Of a DNA stretch of 64,000 nucleotides, positions 35,851 through 43,093 are shown piece after piece. The stretch is taken from contig OZ006987.1 of assembly GCA_963931055.1 (NCBI GenBank), positions 372,001 to 436,000 of the forward strand. Reading direction: 5' to 3'. The stretch comes from Coprenecus sp949297365 (lineage in GTDB: Bacteria; Bacteroidota; Bacteroidia; Bacteroidales; UBA932). Below the pieces are notes generated by a model, which had not been told where the DNA came from, did not search any database, and saw only the letters and a list, made by a program, of their open reading frames with translations. A program made the translations under genes and the position numbers. Within the stretch, counting starts at the first letter, position 1; each line of letters begins with the position of its first letter.

Positions 35851-35872
35851 ATATATTTTGCCGACACTCCGT

Positions 35873-36064
35873 TCAATCCAGCTGAAAAAGCTCATTGACA
35901 GTCTTCCCGAAGTAAGCCGAAAGTTTCAGTGCCAGCTCGGTGGAGGGAATGAACTTTCCGTTCTCGATGGCGTAAATGGTCTGGCGGGAAACTCCGACGG
36001 CCTCGGCCAGCTGCCGCTGAGATATGCGCAGGACAGCCCTCTCGACGCGGATGTTATTCTTCAT
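35873..36064 (-). CDS. Cro/C1-type HTH regulator, 63 aa
   Basis: Compact repressor: ISQRQLAEAVGVSRQTIYAI is the helix-turn-helix, with ENGKFIPSTELALKLSAYFG following, as in the YgzP-like small regulators. Overlaps the upstream membrane-protein gene by 11 bp, so the two are co-expressed. It is a candidate binder of the TGTAAA palindromes at 36532-36573. Confidence 0.88.
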   Translation of the reverse strand: MKNNIRVERAVLRISQRQLAEAVGVSRQTIYAIENGKFIPSTELALKLSAYFGKTVNELFQLD

Positions 36065-36518
36065 GGCGGCTCCTCCATCTATAGACCCACAGACTCGCTT
36101 TGAAAATAACGATGTAAAGGAAGAACATCGGGATAATTGACAGATAATTATCCACTAAGCTGAATTTCCACCACAGATCGTCACCCATCTGCAAAGGGAG
36201 ATACATCTGGCCTACATTGCTCACGCAGAACCAGATTATGGACAGCACAAATGCCACGCAAGCCGCAGCAGCCAGCGACCTTCCCCGCAGCGACTTAATG
36301 AATTCGTCCTCCTGCCTCTCCTCCGAAAATGCTATCAGCAGCAGCGAAACAGCGGTCACGACATAAACAGCCGCGACAAATAGTTTCGTAACAGCCTCGC
36401 TCATTGTCATGTAAAGTCCTACACCAACAATTAGACAAGTCAGCATTAAGGCAACTGCCAGGAGTATCCATCCTGCCGTCTGCCATTTGTAGGAAAGAAG
36501 ATAATGTTTAGTTTTCAT
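36054..36518 (-). CDS. Four-helix membrane protein, 154 aa
   Basis: Hydrophobic segments WQTAGWILLAVALMLTCLIV, TKLFVAAVYVVTAVSLLLIA, AAAACVAFVLSIIWFCVS and IIPMFFLYIVIFKASLWVY, with a basic/acidic loop between the second and third. No named family recognised. Membrane protein plus tiny HTH repeats the arrangement of the DUF2975 pair 3 kb away, but the sequences differ. Confidence 0.7.
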   Translation of the reverse strand: MKTKHYLLSYKWQTAGWILLAVALMLTCLIVGVGLYMTMSEAVTKLFVAAVYVVTAVSLLLIAFSEERQEDEFIKSLRGRSLAAAACVAFVLSIIWFCVSNVGQMYLPLQMGDDLWWKFSLVDNYLSIIPMFFLYIVIFKASLWVYRWRSRHEE

Positions 36519-36531
36519 ATCTGTTTTATTT

Positions 36532-36573
36532 ATGTAAATTTTATTTGTACAAATGTAAAGTATATTTTACATA
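36532..36573 (-). promoter_or_regulatory. Promoter and TGTAAA/TTTACA operator-like palindromes
   Basis: The reverse-strand -7 box TACATTTG is at 36550-36557. Around it the sequence has TGTAAA half-sites, the palindrome TGTAAAGTATATTTTACA (36555-36572) and TTTGTACAAA overlapping the box. This suggests autoregulation by the HTH protein encoded downstream. Confidence 0.5.
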
Positions 36574-36724
36574 CGTGCAAATTATTATTGACAAAATACA
36601 AAATATCCGGCGACGAAATCAAGAAGGTGACGGGTCACACCACTTTTGTCTGCACCTACTTGAAAGAAAATGAAGCATCAGGATGCCAAGCCACAATACA
36701 AACGACTGACAGTAAGGCACATAC

Positions 36725-36838
36725 CCAGAAAAGGACTAGCCGCCCTCGGCTCTAGAGGGCGGGACCCGTCGTTGAGTATCACCGAGTTACGAAGTAACGA
36801 GCTGACACTCACGATGGGAGGGCCTGGTCCTTTTCTGG
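36725..36838. ncRNA. Candidate structured RNA or cruciform element (114 nt)
   Basis: A closing stem of 12 bp (CCAGAAAAGGAC at 36725 with GTCCTTTTCTGG at 36827) encloses a CGCCCTC/GAGGGCG hairpin (36741-36761) and a longer imperfect stem CCCGTCGTTGAGT/ACTCACGATGGG capped by GTTACgaaGTAAC. No open reading frame uses it. Could instead be a small non-autonomous mobile element with 12-bp ends. The rest of 36574-36879 shows nothing. Confidence 0.45.
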
Positions 36839-36879
36839 ATATATGCTTTACTGCAAAACGTCACTGCTGAAGGGCTGCG

Positions 36880-37917
36880 CTATGGCTCGACAGCGACCTT
36901 GATGACTCCGTCGGCGTGCGAGGCGAAGAGGCGGTAGGCCTCCTCGATGCGGCAGAGCGGGAAGCGGTGGGTGATGAGCGGTGTAGCGTCGAGACGGCCG
37001 TCGGCGATGAGGCGGAGGATCTCCGCGCAGTCGCAGCCGTCCACGCCGCCGGTCTTGAACGTCAGGTTCTTGCCGTACATGTCGGGCAGGGGCAGCACCT
37101 GAGGGCGGTCGTACATGGCAACTATGGTCACGACGGCATTGGGACGGGCGCATTCCCAGGCCATGCGGAAGGTCTCCTCCGTGCCTGCCACCTCGAGGAC
37201 GGCATCGGCGCCTCCGTGGGCACCGTGCTCCAGAACGGTCTGACGGCAGTGCTCCGGGTCGGTCACCACCACCTCTGGATAATGCTCCCGGACAAAACGC
37301 CTGCGCTCCGGAGATTTCTCACAGACAATGATGCGGCGGGGCCGGCGGAGCATCACGCACAGCAGGGTGCATATACCGGTAGGTCCGGCACCGATAATCA
37401 GGACGGTGTCCTCCTCAGGAACGATTTCAGAAATGCGGGCAGCCCAGAACCCGGTAGCCAGCAGGTCTCCGGTAAACAGTGCCTGAGCATCGCTCACCCC
37501 GTCCGGAATGCGGGTCAGTCCCTGGTCGGCGTACGGCACCCGGACGTACTCCGCCTGACCGCCGTCGATGCGGCAGCCAAGGGCCCAGCCTCCGAGCGGG
37601 TCGCTGCAGTTGTTCACATAGCCGTGACGGCAGAAGAAGCACGAGCCGCAGAACGTCTCCACATTGACCGCCACCCGGTCGCCCAGCCGTACATTGGTCA
37701 CAGCAGAGCCGACGGCCTCCACCACCCCGACCATCTCGTGTCCGAGAGTAATCCCCGGCACGGCCCGGGGCACGCTACCGTGCAGAATATGCAGGTCACT
37801 CGTACAGATACTCCCGAGGGTCACCCGCACCAGGGCATCGCGCGGCCCCTGCAGCTGCGGCTCCGGCTTGTCGAGCAGGGCCGCCTTTCCTTGTCCAAGA
37901 TACGTATAAGCCTTCAT
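36880..37917 (-). CDS. Zinc-dependent medium-chain alcohol dehydrogenase
   Basis: 345 aa MDR-superfamily oxidoreductase. GHEMVGVVEAVGSAV holds the zinc-binding His-Glu. The structural-zinc cysteine loop is CGSCFFCRHGYVNNC. Rossmann motif GAGPTGICTLLCV. The Cys/His catalytic-zinc set (ICTSDLHILHG, GHE) is intact, so it should be active; substrate (sorbitol, threonine, small alcohols) cannot be told. Single gene, high GC like the core genome. Confidence 0.85.
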   Translation of the reverse strand: MKAYTYLGQGKAALLDKPEPQLQGPRDALVRVTLGSICTSDLHILHGSVPRAVPGITLGHEMVGVVEAVGSAVTNVRLGDRVAVNVETFCGSCFFCRHGYVNNCSDPLGGWALGCRIDGGQAEYVRVPYADQGLTRIPDGVSDAQALFTGDLLATGFWAARISEIVPEEDTVLIIGAGPTGICTLLCVMLRRPRRIIVCEKSPERRRFVREHYPEVVVTDPEHCRQTVLEHGAHGGADAVLEVAGTEETFRMAWECARPNAVVTIVAMYDRPQVLPLPDMYGKNLTFKTGGVDGCDCAEILRLIADGRLDATPLITHRFPLCRIEEAYRLFASHADGVIKVAVEP

Positions 37918-38019
37918 TTTCTTATATTCCGTTTAAAATGTAAATATAACCATTTTTAAGAAAATGTTCCGGAATATCCTCATTTGTTGGTAATATGGCG
38001 ATTGAAGATGCAGATGGCA

Positions 38020-38027
38020 TACTTTTG
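38020..38027 (+). promoter_or_regulatory. -7 box for the hydrolase
   Basis: TACTTTTG, 15 bp before the ATG at 38043; favours that start over 37995. Confidence 0.4.
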
Positions 38028-38042
38028 GAGACACTTGATATC

Positions 38043-38990
38043 ATGACATATTCAAAACAGGCCACTTTCAGAAAAGAGAAGATCGCCTCTCCGTCGGACG
38101 GACTGGCACTCAGCATCATAATCTGCGAACCGATGACCGCGCCCAAAGGCATCGTACAGATAGTACACGGAATGTGCGAGCACAAGGAGCGGTACATCCC
38201 GTTCATGGAGTTTCTCGCAGCCAACGGGTTCGCAAGCGTCATCCACGACCATCGGGGACACGGGGAATCGGTACGGTCTGCCGAAGACCTCGGATATTTC
38301 TACGAGGGAGGCTTCACAGCCATGGTCGATGACATCAAGGCCGTCATGGAACGGATGCGGATGGAACATCCCGACTTGCCGCTGATCCTTCTCGGACACA
38401 GTATGGGCTCAATGGCCGTGCGCTCATTTGCAAAGCGTTACGACGAACTGCTCTCCGGCCTTATCGTCTGCGGAAGTCCGAGTCGCAACAGCGGAGCACC
38501 GATCGGCAGGCTGATTGCGCGGCTTTACGCCCTCCTTGCCGGGAAGAAATGCCGGCCCCGCCTCATACAGCGTCTGGCATTCGGCTCATTCAACCGCCGT
38601 TTCCGCCATGAGGGCTCACCCAACGCATGGGTCTGCTCCGATCCCGAGATCGTGCTTAACTACGACCAGGACCCGCTGTGCAATTTCCAGTTCACCGCCG
38701 ACGGCTTCATCAACCTGTTCTCACTGATGCAGGATGCCTACAGCACCTCGGGATGGCATCCGCGCAGGCCGGACATGCCGGTGCTCTTCATCTCCGGAGA
38801 GGATGATCCGTGCCTGCTGGACCGCCGCAGATTCGACGAGGCCGTCAGGACCATGCGCCGTGCCGGCTACACCGACGTACAGTCCCGGCTCTACCCCTCC
38901 ATGCGCCACGAGATCCTCAACGAGACCGGCAAGGAGACCGTCTGGCACGACATCCTCACCTTCTGCTCCCGGATTGCCACCAGAGAATAG
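38043..38990 (+). CDS. Alpha/beta hydrolase, monoacylglycerol lipase/lysophospholipase-like
   Basis: 315 aa. QIVHGMCEHKERYIPFMEFL and VIHDHRGHGES are the oxyanion region of the lysophospholipase L2/monoglyceride lipase group. Nucleophile elbow LLGHSMGSMAV supplies Ser; SGEDDPC supplies the Asp; SMRHEIL near the end supplies the His. No signal peptide. The 16-residue extension from 37995 overlaps the promoter, so the internal start is preferred. Standing alone, divergent from the dehydrogenase. Confidence 0.85.
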   Translation: MTYSKQATFRKEKIASPSDGLALSIIICEPMTAPKGIVQIVHGMCEHKERYIPFMEFLAANGFASVIHDHRGHGESVRSAEDLGYFYEGGFTAMVDDIKAVMERMRMEHPDLPLILLGHSMGSMAVRSFAKRYDELLSGLIVCGSPSRNSGAPIGRLIARLYALLAGKKCRPRLIQRLAFGSFNRRFRHEGSPNAWVCSDPEIVLNYDQDPLCNFQFTADGFINLFSLMQDAYSTSGWHPRRPDMPVLFISGEDDPCLLDRRRFDEAVRTMRRAGYTDVQSRLYPSMRHEILNETGKETVWHDILTFCSRIATRE

Positions 38991-39010
38991 AAACGGCATA
39001 AATTGACGTG

Positions 39011-39040
39011 AGCCCCGAAAGTCAGACAAAAACTTTCGGG
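39011..39040. terminator. Bidirectional hairpin between convergent genes
   Basis: GCCCCGAAAGT and ACTTTCGGGGC form an 11-bp stem just after the hydrolase stop and before the 106-aa fragment. No clear U-tract on the plus strand. Confidence 0.45.
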
Positions 39041-39085
39041 GCCCGTGTCATTTGATCTTTTCTACATTATAGACCGGGAATTATT

Positions 39086-39406
39086 TCAGCGCACTGTGAA
39101 ATTTTCTACTGCTTTCTGCTTCACAGCCTTCGACTGACTGGAGAAATCATAGTTGTCAGCTGTTATGGTTCCGGACCATGTCCCGTCCCAGGTATGCCCG
39201 AGGTCATCCAAGAAACTGAATGTAAGCTGATATGTCCCGTCTCCGTTATTGACGATAACCAGATCGCCTTCCGTCGCAGGCGCAAACTGATTGACATATC
39301 CCTCTTCATTATATCCCGACATAAACAATGTTCCTCCAAGAGTTGTACCGTTTACCGTCCTTTCAGGAACATATAAGGCTGCTGTCATGCTGCTGTTTCC
39401 GCACAC
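39086..39406 (-). pseudogene. C-terminal fragment of a beta-rich surface protein
   Basis: A 106-codon frame with no signal peptide that reads like the end of an exported beta-sandwich protein (TEGDLVIVNNGDGTYQLTFS, HTWDGTWSGTI). Its first codon is GTG, with ATG at codon 7 and no good leader. Most simply it is the leftover 3' end of a larger gene next to the unstable tandem-repeat/IS region, but a short intact gene is not excluded. Confidence 0.4.
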
Positions 39407-39665
39407 TTTCTTTGCTCACATTTCCAAGGTGATACGGAAGGGTGCGGCAATGGCAAGCAGAGAAGCACCTCACAGATACAACATACAGAATATGTGACAG
39501 TTGTGATTATAACGAGAATCTTTAGTTGGTATCTTAGGTTGCGGCAGAAGCACCAGCGTTCTACAAACAACTGATTATTGGCCAGTTACAATCCAGCACT
39601 GTTCCCGTAGTTACCATTCGGTCAGAGACGCCGCACACTTTGCAGATGGTCGCATTTCTCTTGAT

Positions 39666-39831
39666 GCCTGCGGCGGGGCAAAGCGGCCACGAACCGTCTC
39701 TCTCCCGGGGGATTTGCTCCCTGCGGTCGCACATCCCCTGCCGCCTGCGGCGGGGCAAAGCGGCCACGAACCGTCTCTCTCCCGGGGGATTTGCTCCCTG
39801 CGGTCGCACATCCCCTGCCGCCTGCGGCGGG
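39666..39831. repeat. Perfect 77-bp tandem duplication
   Basis: Units start at 39666 and 39743, with a third start at 39820 that breaks off after ~12 bp. Each unit begins GCCTGCGGCGGGGCAAAGCG and contains TCCCGGGGGATTTGC. Units appear identical. No gene; frames of 60-120 codons across it follow from the repeat. The remainder of the gap 39407-39847 shows nothing. Confidence 0.85.
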
Positions 39832-39847
39832 CATTGCAAAAGGAAAC

Positions 39848-39876
39848 AAAAAAGCCGCTAGAGCAAGCTCTGCGGC
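39848..39876 (-). terminator. Terminator of tRNA-Ser
   Basis: On the reverse strand GCCGCAGAGCTTGCTCTAGCGGC forms a strong stem directly followed by TTTTTT, 18 bp after the tRNA 3' end. Confidence 0.8.
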
Positions 39877-39893
39877 ATCTTCGTTCCCTTTTG

Positions 39894-39981
39894 CGGAGAG
39901 AGGGGGATTCGAACCCCCGGAACCCACAAGGAGTTCAACAGTTTTCGAGACTGCCCCGTTCGACCACTCCGGCATCTCTCC
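39894..39981 (-). tRNA. tRNA-Ser(CGA)
   Basis: 88-nt class II tRNA. Acceptor stem GGAGAGA/TCTCTCC, discriminator G. Anticodon stem-loop GCAGT-CTCGAAA-ACTGT gives anticodon CGA (codon UCG). It has a long variable arm as in all tRNA-Ser, and T-arm GGGGGTTCGAATCCCCC. The 3' CCA is not encoded. Confidence 0.95.
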
Positions 39982-39995
39982 TTCAATTCAGGCTG

Positions 39996-40027
39996 CAAAT
40001 ATACGCAGAAGCCGAGAGCAATGCAAA
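39996..40027 (-). promoter_or_regulatory. tRNA-Ser promoter (-33 TTTG, -7 TATATTTG)
   Basis: On the reverse strand TTTG (40027-40024) and TATATTTG (40003-39996) are separated by 20 bp, the best full promoter in the window, 15 bp before the tRNA. Most of it is duplicated at 48458-48503 by the IS insertion. Confidence 0.7.
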
Positions 40028-40043
40028 TGAATTTATTCAATTT
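39998..40043. repeat. 46-bp direct repeat, left copy (IS1634 target duplication)
   Basis: Identical to 48458-48503. Borders the 18-bp inverted repeat of the IS on its outer side. Contains ATACGCAGAAGCCGAGAGCA. Confidence 0.85.
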
Positions 40044-40069
40044 CCGGAGTTTGACACTTTGAGGAAATA

Positions 40070-40077
40070 AAAAAAAT
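40070..40077. repeat. 8-bp target duplication, left (AAAAAAAT)
   Basis: AAAAAAAT directly outside the left terminal repeat; identical 8 bp lie outside the right one at 46440-46447. IS1595-family elements typically duplicate 8 bp. The site is low-complexity, so chance is not fully excluded. Confidence 0.7.
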
Positions 40078-40145
40078 AATGATTATCCGCAAAGATACCC
40101 CTAACTCTTGATTTGTTTATGCAGTAAGGCTATAAATATAACAAA

Positions 40146-40401
40146 GACTCCTGGATACAGGTACTGCGGAGGAGTCGGGAAGCCGCTTCTTGCGGCGTGT
40201 GCTCGTGAGAGTCCACAAAACCGGTCCACAGACCGGAGTTTTATCAACTGCCGTGTTTAATTACTTTCGGCGGTAGTTGACCAGTCGATAGAAGTACTCC
40301 CGGTATTTGGGGTGCTTAACCGTTTCAGACAAACTCAACACCTACACAGTGCGGGCATAGGCCCGCAAACCATGCCGGGAGGAATCCTCTCAGCATGGTT
40401 T
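40146..40401 (+). ncRNA. Candidate structured RNA, six hairpins
   Basis: Hairpins in order: GACTCCT/AGGAGTC (40146-40176), GCCGC/GCGGC (40182-40196), CCGGTC/GACCGG (40221-40236), CAACTGCCG with CGGC and AGTTG (40245-40279), GCGGGC/GCCCGC (40351-40366), and a long stem AAACCATGC/GCATGGTTT with inner GAGG/CCTC (40367-40401). The last is followed by TTTATTT, suggesting a plus-strand 3' end. No open frame fits. Either a leader of the 89-aa gene at 40451 or a free RNA of the transposon. Family not recognised. Confidence 0.5.
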
Positions 40402-40450
40402 ATTTACATTGTTGGTCAGCCCCCTTATAATTTAAGAAAAGATAAGAGAA

Positions 40451-40720
40451 ATGACTTATACAGACCCTACGAACGGTATTGAATATTATGAAGTGACTCC
40501 TGAGGTAAGGGAGTGGTACTACGACCTCTTCGACTTTATATTCAGGAAATTTGACTTTTCTTTACTTTTCCTTATAAAGACAGGCCGTTCATTCGGCAAG
40601 TATACTATTTCGGATGAAGACTTGAAAAGTATTCTTGACGAGTATCTCAGTCGATATCTGTCCCTTCACCCTGAGACTTCAATCGAAGAAATTCGGCGGC
40701 GGTTGGGCTGTAGTCTCTGA
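40451..40720 (+). CDS. Small hypothetical protein, 89 aa
   Basis: Not recognised. Aromatic-rich N-terminal half (YYEVTPEVREWYYDLFDFIF) then a helical C-terminal half ending IEEIRRRLGCSL. No export signal. First gene inside the transposon's left end, 50 bp after the structured RNA candidate. Its 3' end overlaps that of the minus-strand ORF at 40647 by 74 bp, so at least one of the two boundaries is uncertain. Confidence 0.5.
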   Translation: MTYTDPTNGIEYYEVTPEVREWYYDLFDFIFRKFDFSLLFLIKTGRSFGKYTISDEDLKSILDEYLSRYLSLHPETSIEEIRRRLGCSL

Positions 40721-40916
40721 TAACCGTTATCGCATTCTGAATTCCATGTAAATCAGTTACAATTCTGTTATTGTCTCTTTTTGAGTAGAGACAAACAGTT
40801 CCCTCCTCAGTAATTCCAACCCCTAACGTAAAATCAATCAGTTCTTTTCCTTTGAAAATATCATTCATGTTTAAATCATTTATTTGTTGTTTGAATAATG
40901 TGCGAATATAATCCAA
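40647..40916 (-). CDS. Small hypothetical protein, up to 89 aa
   Basis: Not recognised. Beta-rich middle (DFTLGVGITEEGTVCLYSKR, IVTDLHGIQNAITVI) resembling a small ligand-binding or regulatory fold. A TATATTCG sequence near 40903, close to a -7 box, would favour the internal ATG at 40868 (73 aa). Convergent with and partly overlapping the 89-aa gene at 40451. Confidence 0.45.
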   Translation of the reverse strand: MDYIRTLFKQQINDLNMNDIFKGKELIDFTLGVGITEEGTVCLYSKRDNNRIVTDLHGIQNAITVIRDYSPTAAEFLRLKSQGEGTDID

Positions 40917-40978
40917 TCCGACTACAGTTGCCCGATATTTTCGAGACCTCCTGCAGCCGGCACATATTCTTCGAATAA

Positions 40979-41009
40979 GGCACGCCCGGTTTTTTGGCCG
41001 GACGTGCCA
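40979..41009 (-). terminator. Terminator of the radical SAM/micro-ORF unit
   Basis: Reverse strand GGCACGTCCGG pairs with CCGGGCGTGCC (one G-T) around an A-rich loop, followed by TTATT. It closes the unit 42785-41023. Confidence 0.6.
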
Positions 41010-41022
41010 TGACGATAGCGGT

Positions 41023-41130
41023 TTAGCTGGCGCGGTACATTATGCCGCAGGAGCGTTCCTGATTCCTGGAGCAGGCTCCCATCTGAGAGCGTACTGCGGA
41101 CTGCGCGGAAATAGAAAGACTTACCTTCAT
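41023..41130 (-). CDS. 35-aa micro-ORF, probable RiPP precursor peptide
   Basis: Too short for usual gene finders. Begins MKVSLSISAQSAVRSQ and ends ERSCGIMYRAS; two cysteines (20 and 28), Arg/Ser-rich. AAAGAAGT precedes the ATG. It lies 59 bp after the radical SAM maturase stop, overlapping the end of the 20-aa ORF, and directly before a terminator. Radical SAM/SPASM maturases normally act on such a neighbouring peptide. No known RiPP leader motif (e.g. GG) is visible, so the assignment rests on position, cysteines and the terminator. Confidence 0.5.
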   Translation of the reverse strand: MKVSLSISAQSAVRSQMGACSRNQERSCGIMYRAS

Positions 41131-41189
41131 ACTTCTTTGATTTTGAGTGTTACAGCGCAATGTTTAGGAGGCGCATTCCTCCTCCGCAT
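41127..41189 (-). CDS. 20-aa micro-ORF between the maturase and the 35-aa ORF
   Basis: Starts directly after the maturase stop (TGAATG) and its own TGA overlaps the ATG of the 35-aa ORF, as in translationally coupled genes. Begins MRRRNAPPKHC with one Cys and ends LKIKEV. May be a second precursor, a coupling leader, or chance; the double junction favours translation. Confidence 0.3.
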   Translation of the reverse strand: MRRRNAPPKHCAVTLKIKEV

Positions 41190-42785
41190 TCAAAGGGTAC
41201 GGTTCCTGTAGCTTTCATTCATCTTCCTGCTGAAATCCCCGGTTCCGGGGACATCTATTTCGCCCAGCCTCTCATCCACGGTCCTTCCCATAAGCGGGTC
41301 CCTGCCCTCCCTGAGTTTCATGGACAGTCCGTACCTCAGTTCCGCCATATGGCAGCTTGCGGACGGGGGCCTGAAAGGTGTTCCGTGCTCAATGAACCCG
41401 TTCCCGACGCATAGGAAACAGTAACGGCACTTCTCATACCTGCCGCACCCATCAATGTCTCCGACGGAGGCCCTCCTCCATTTGTCCAGACTGTCGGAGT
41501 TGAGGATTTGCCGCATAGAAGAACTGCGTACATTCCCGAAGGAGGTGGGGAAAGCGCAGCACGGATGGACTTCTCCCTCCGGAGTTATGGAAAACGACTG
41601 AACTCCGGCCCTGCAAGGATGGGCATCCATCGGCTTGACCATAGTCCCTGAAGTTTTATTGTCCACATATAACGGAACATTGGGGTCCCTGAGAACTATC
41701 TCCATAATCTCATCAGGGAGTCCAAGATTCTCCACCACCGACACATCCCCGTCCACACCGTTGGTAAGGTTGATTTCAAACTGAGCCACCGCCCCGTACC
41801 TGTCCGCCAGTCCCCTGACCGTCCTGTACGACTTAATATTGGTTCTGAACACCACGCACTTGAATGCCATGTTCACTCCGAGGTCGCTGAGCCTGCCCGC
41901 AACAGAGAGAGTTCTCTCCAAAGAACCTTTCACCCTCGTTATACGGTCATGCACCTCAGGCACGGCACTGTATATGGACAGACCGACCAGACGGGGCCAG
42001 TACCATGCCAGCCTGTCCGCATCCCGGACTATGGACTGCCCGTTGGTGAAGATATCGATGGCGATGTCCTTATTGTATATGTAGTCTATTATCTCCCATA
42101 TATGGGGTTTGGAGAACGGGTCGCCCCCGGTAAGGCACACTTTGTAAAGCCCCATGTCGTAAAGCTCGTCTATGACTTTCCTGTAATCCGACAGAGTGAG
42201 TTCCTCCCTGTTTCTCCCACTGGCCTCACAATCACTTCTCACCGCACCGGAATTATAGCAGTGGATGCACCGCTCGCTGCAATTGTAAGTCAGTTCGAAC
42301 ATGACAGAGGGTACGCACTTCCTTATGTCCAGCGAATCGGCATACATCTGCTCGGCATTCGACATGTCTATCTGCCCTGTACTCTCACCGAAATCCGTCT
42401 TAGGCGGATTTCTTCTGAAGATTTCTCCCTGCCTTCTCCTCATGAGGGTTATTTCCTCTCTGGACAGGAGCCTGTCGGACACCAGCCCGTTATCCTTCAG
42501 TACCTGAAGGAATCCGGTTATGCTCTCCACTGCTATCCCGGTATGCTCCGCGATATCCTCCGCAGTTCCGCACCCGTTCTTGGGAATTGAAAGTATCTCT
42601 CCGATTACACGGGCCGAATAGGACTCGAAGAACGACGATACCCCGTTCAGAAGATTGTACATTATGGCCGTATCGGCTTCGGGATTGTATCTCCCGCAGG
42701 TCCACTCGGGACGGTAGATGACTTGTCTGTTGTCCATATATGCGCTGTCTTTTACCGCAACCGCAAAGGAAAGGGCCCTGTTCAT
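41190..42785 (-). CDS. Radical SAM/SPASM peptide maturase
   Basis: 531 aa (515 if the ATG at 42737 is used). N-terminal ~20-105 is a winged-helix, PqqD-like recognition region (YNLLNGVSSFFESYSARVIG, GTAEDIAEHTGIAVESITGF). The radical SAM core follows: Cys169-x3-Cys173-x2-Cys176, then KVCLTGGDPFSKPH. The C-terminal SPASM region has many cysteines for auxiliary clusters (CRAGVQSFS, HPCCAFP, CGRYEKCRYCFLC). This is the layout of enzymes that modify ribosomal peptides. Micro-ORFs and a terminator follow, and a long hairpin precedes it. Part of the transposon cargo. Product chemistry cannot be predicted. Confidence 0.85.
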   Translation of the reverse strand: MNRALSFAVAVKDSAYMDNRQVIYRPEWTCGRYNPEADTAIMYNLLNGVSSFFESYSARVIGEILSIPKNGCGTAEDIAEHTGIAVESITGFLQVLKDNGLVSDRLLSREEITLMRRRQGEIFRRNPPKTDFGESTGQIDMSNAEQMYADSLDIRKCVPSVMFELTYNCSERCIHCYNSGAVRSDCEASGRNREELTLSDYRKVIDELYDMGLYKVCLTGGDPFSKPHIWEIIDYIYNKDIAIDIFTNGQSIVRDADRLAWYWPRLVGLSIYSAVPEVHDRITRVKGSLERTLSVAGRLSDLGVNMAFKCVVFRTNIKSYRTVRGLADRYGAVAQFEINLTNGVDGDVSVVENLGLPDEIMEIVLRDPNVPLYVDNKTSGTMVKPMDAHPCRAGVQSFSITPEGEVHPCCAFPTSFGNVRSSSMRQILNSDSLDKWRRASVGDIDGCGRYEKCRYCFLCVGNGFIEHGTPFRPPSASCHMAELRYGLSMKLREGRDPLMGRTVDERLGEIDVPGTGDFSRKMNESYRNRTL

Positions 42786-42814
42786 CCGTCTGCTTCCCGA
42801 GGTCTTGGACTACC

Positions 42815-42894
42815 TGCTACACAATACGATTGAACAAAGCCCGTTCATGCTGCGTTGACAGCACTGCGGGCATTTGCCTTCTCATCGTGTAGCA
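42815..42894 (-). promoter_or_regulatory. Nested long hairpin in the maturase leader
   Basis: Three nested stems: TGCTACAC/GTGTAGCA (42815-42822 with 42887-42894), GCCCG/CGGGC (42839-42843 with 42867-42871), TGCTG/CAGCA (42848-42852 with 42859-42863). Located 30-110 bp upstream of the maturase start. Could be a cis-regulatory RNA. I see no gene in the rest of 42786-43093. Confidence 0.4.
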
Positions 42895-43093
42895 TCTGTG
42901 AAAGTGTCCAAGTTTCAGGGAAGCACGAATAAGGCCAATGCCTTTATGGTATGTCAGTTATTGTCTTTATCTCTGTTTCATTCAATTCCTTTTAAGGATT
43001 TCAGGAGACAAATGTAAGGAAAAATACGCAAGATGCGCCGGCGGAACCGTGTTTTTGCAGGCGCCATGATATTTATGGCCATATAAGATACTC

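Noticed and set aside
36504..36755. 83-codon plus-strand frame upstream of the dehydrogenase
   Set aside because: Covers the operator region and part of the cloverleaf structure, with no start signal or domain.
36916..37959. 347-codon frame antisense to the alcohol dehydrogenase
   Set aside because: Shadow of a gene whose zinc and Rossmann motifs are all intact.
39561..39975. Several 60-117-codon frames across the 77-bp tandem repeat
   Set aside because: Their length comes from the repeat (77 bp is not a multiple of 3, so three frames appear) and they run into tRNA-Ser.
40351..40401. GTGCG near 40350 as a group II intron start
   Set aside because: No domain V hairpin or reverse transcriptase is present.
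42830..42895. 16-codon minus-strand frame (MLHDEKANARS...) in the maturase leader
   Set aside because: It lies inside the nested hairpin, has no ribosome-binding site, and is too short to separate from chance.
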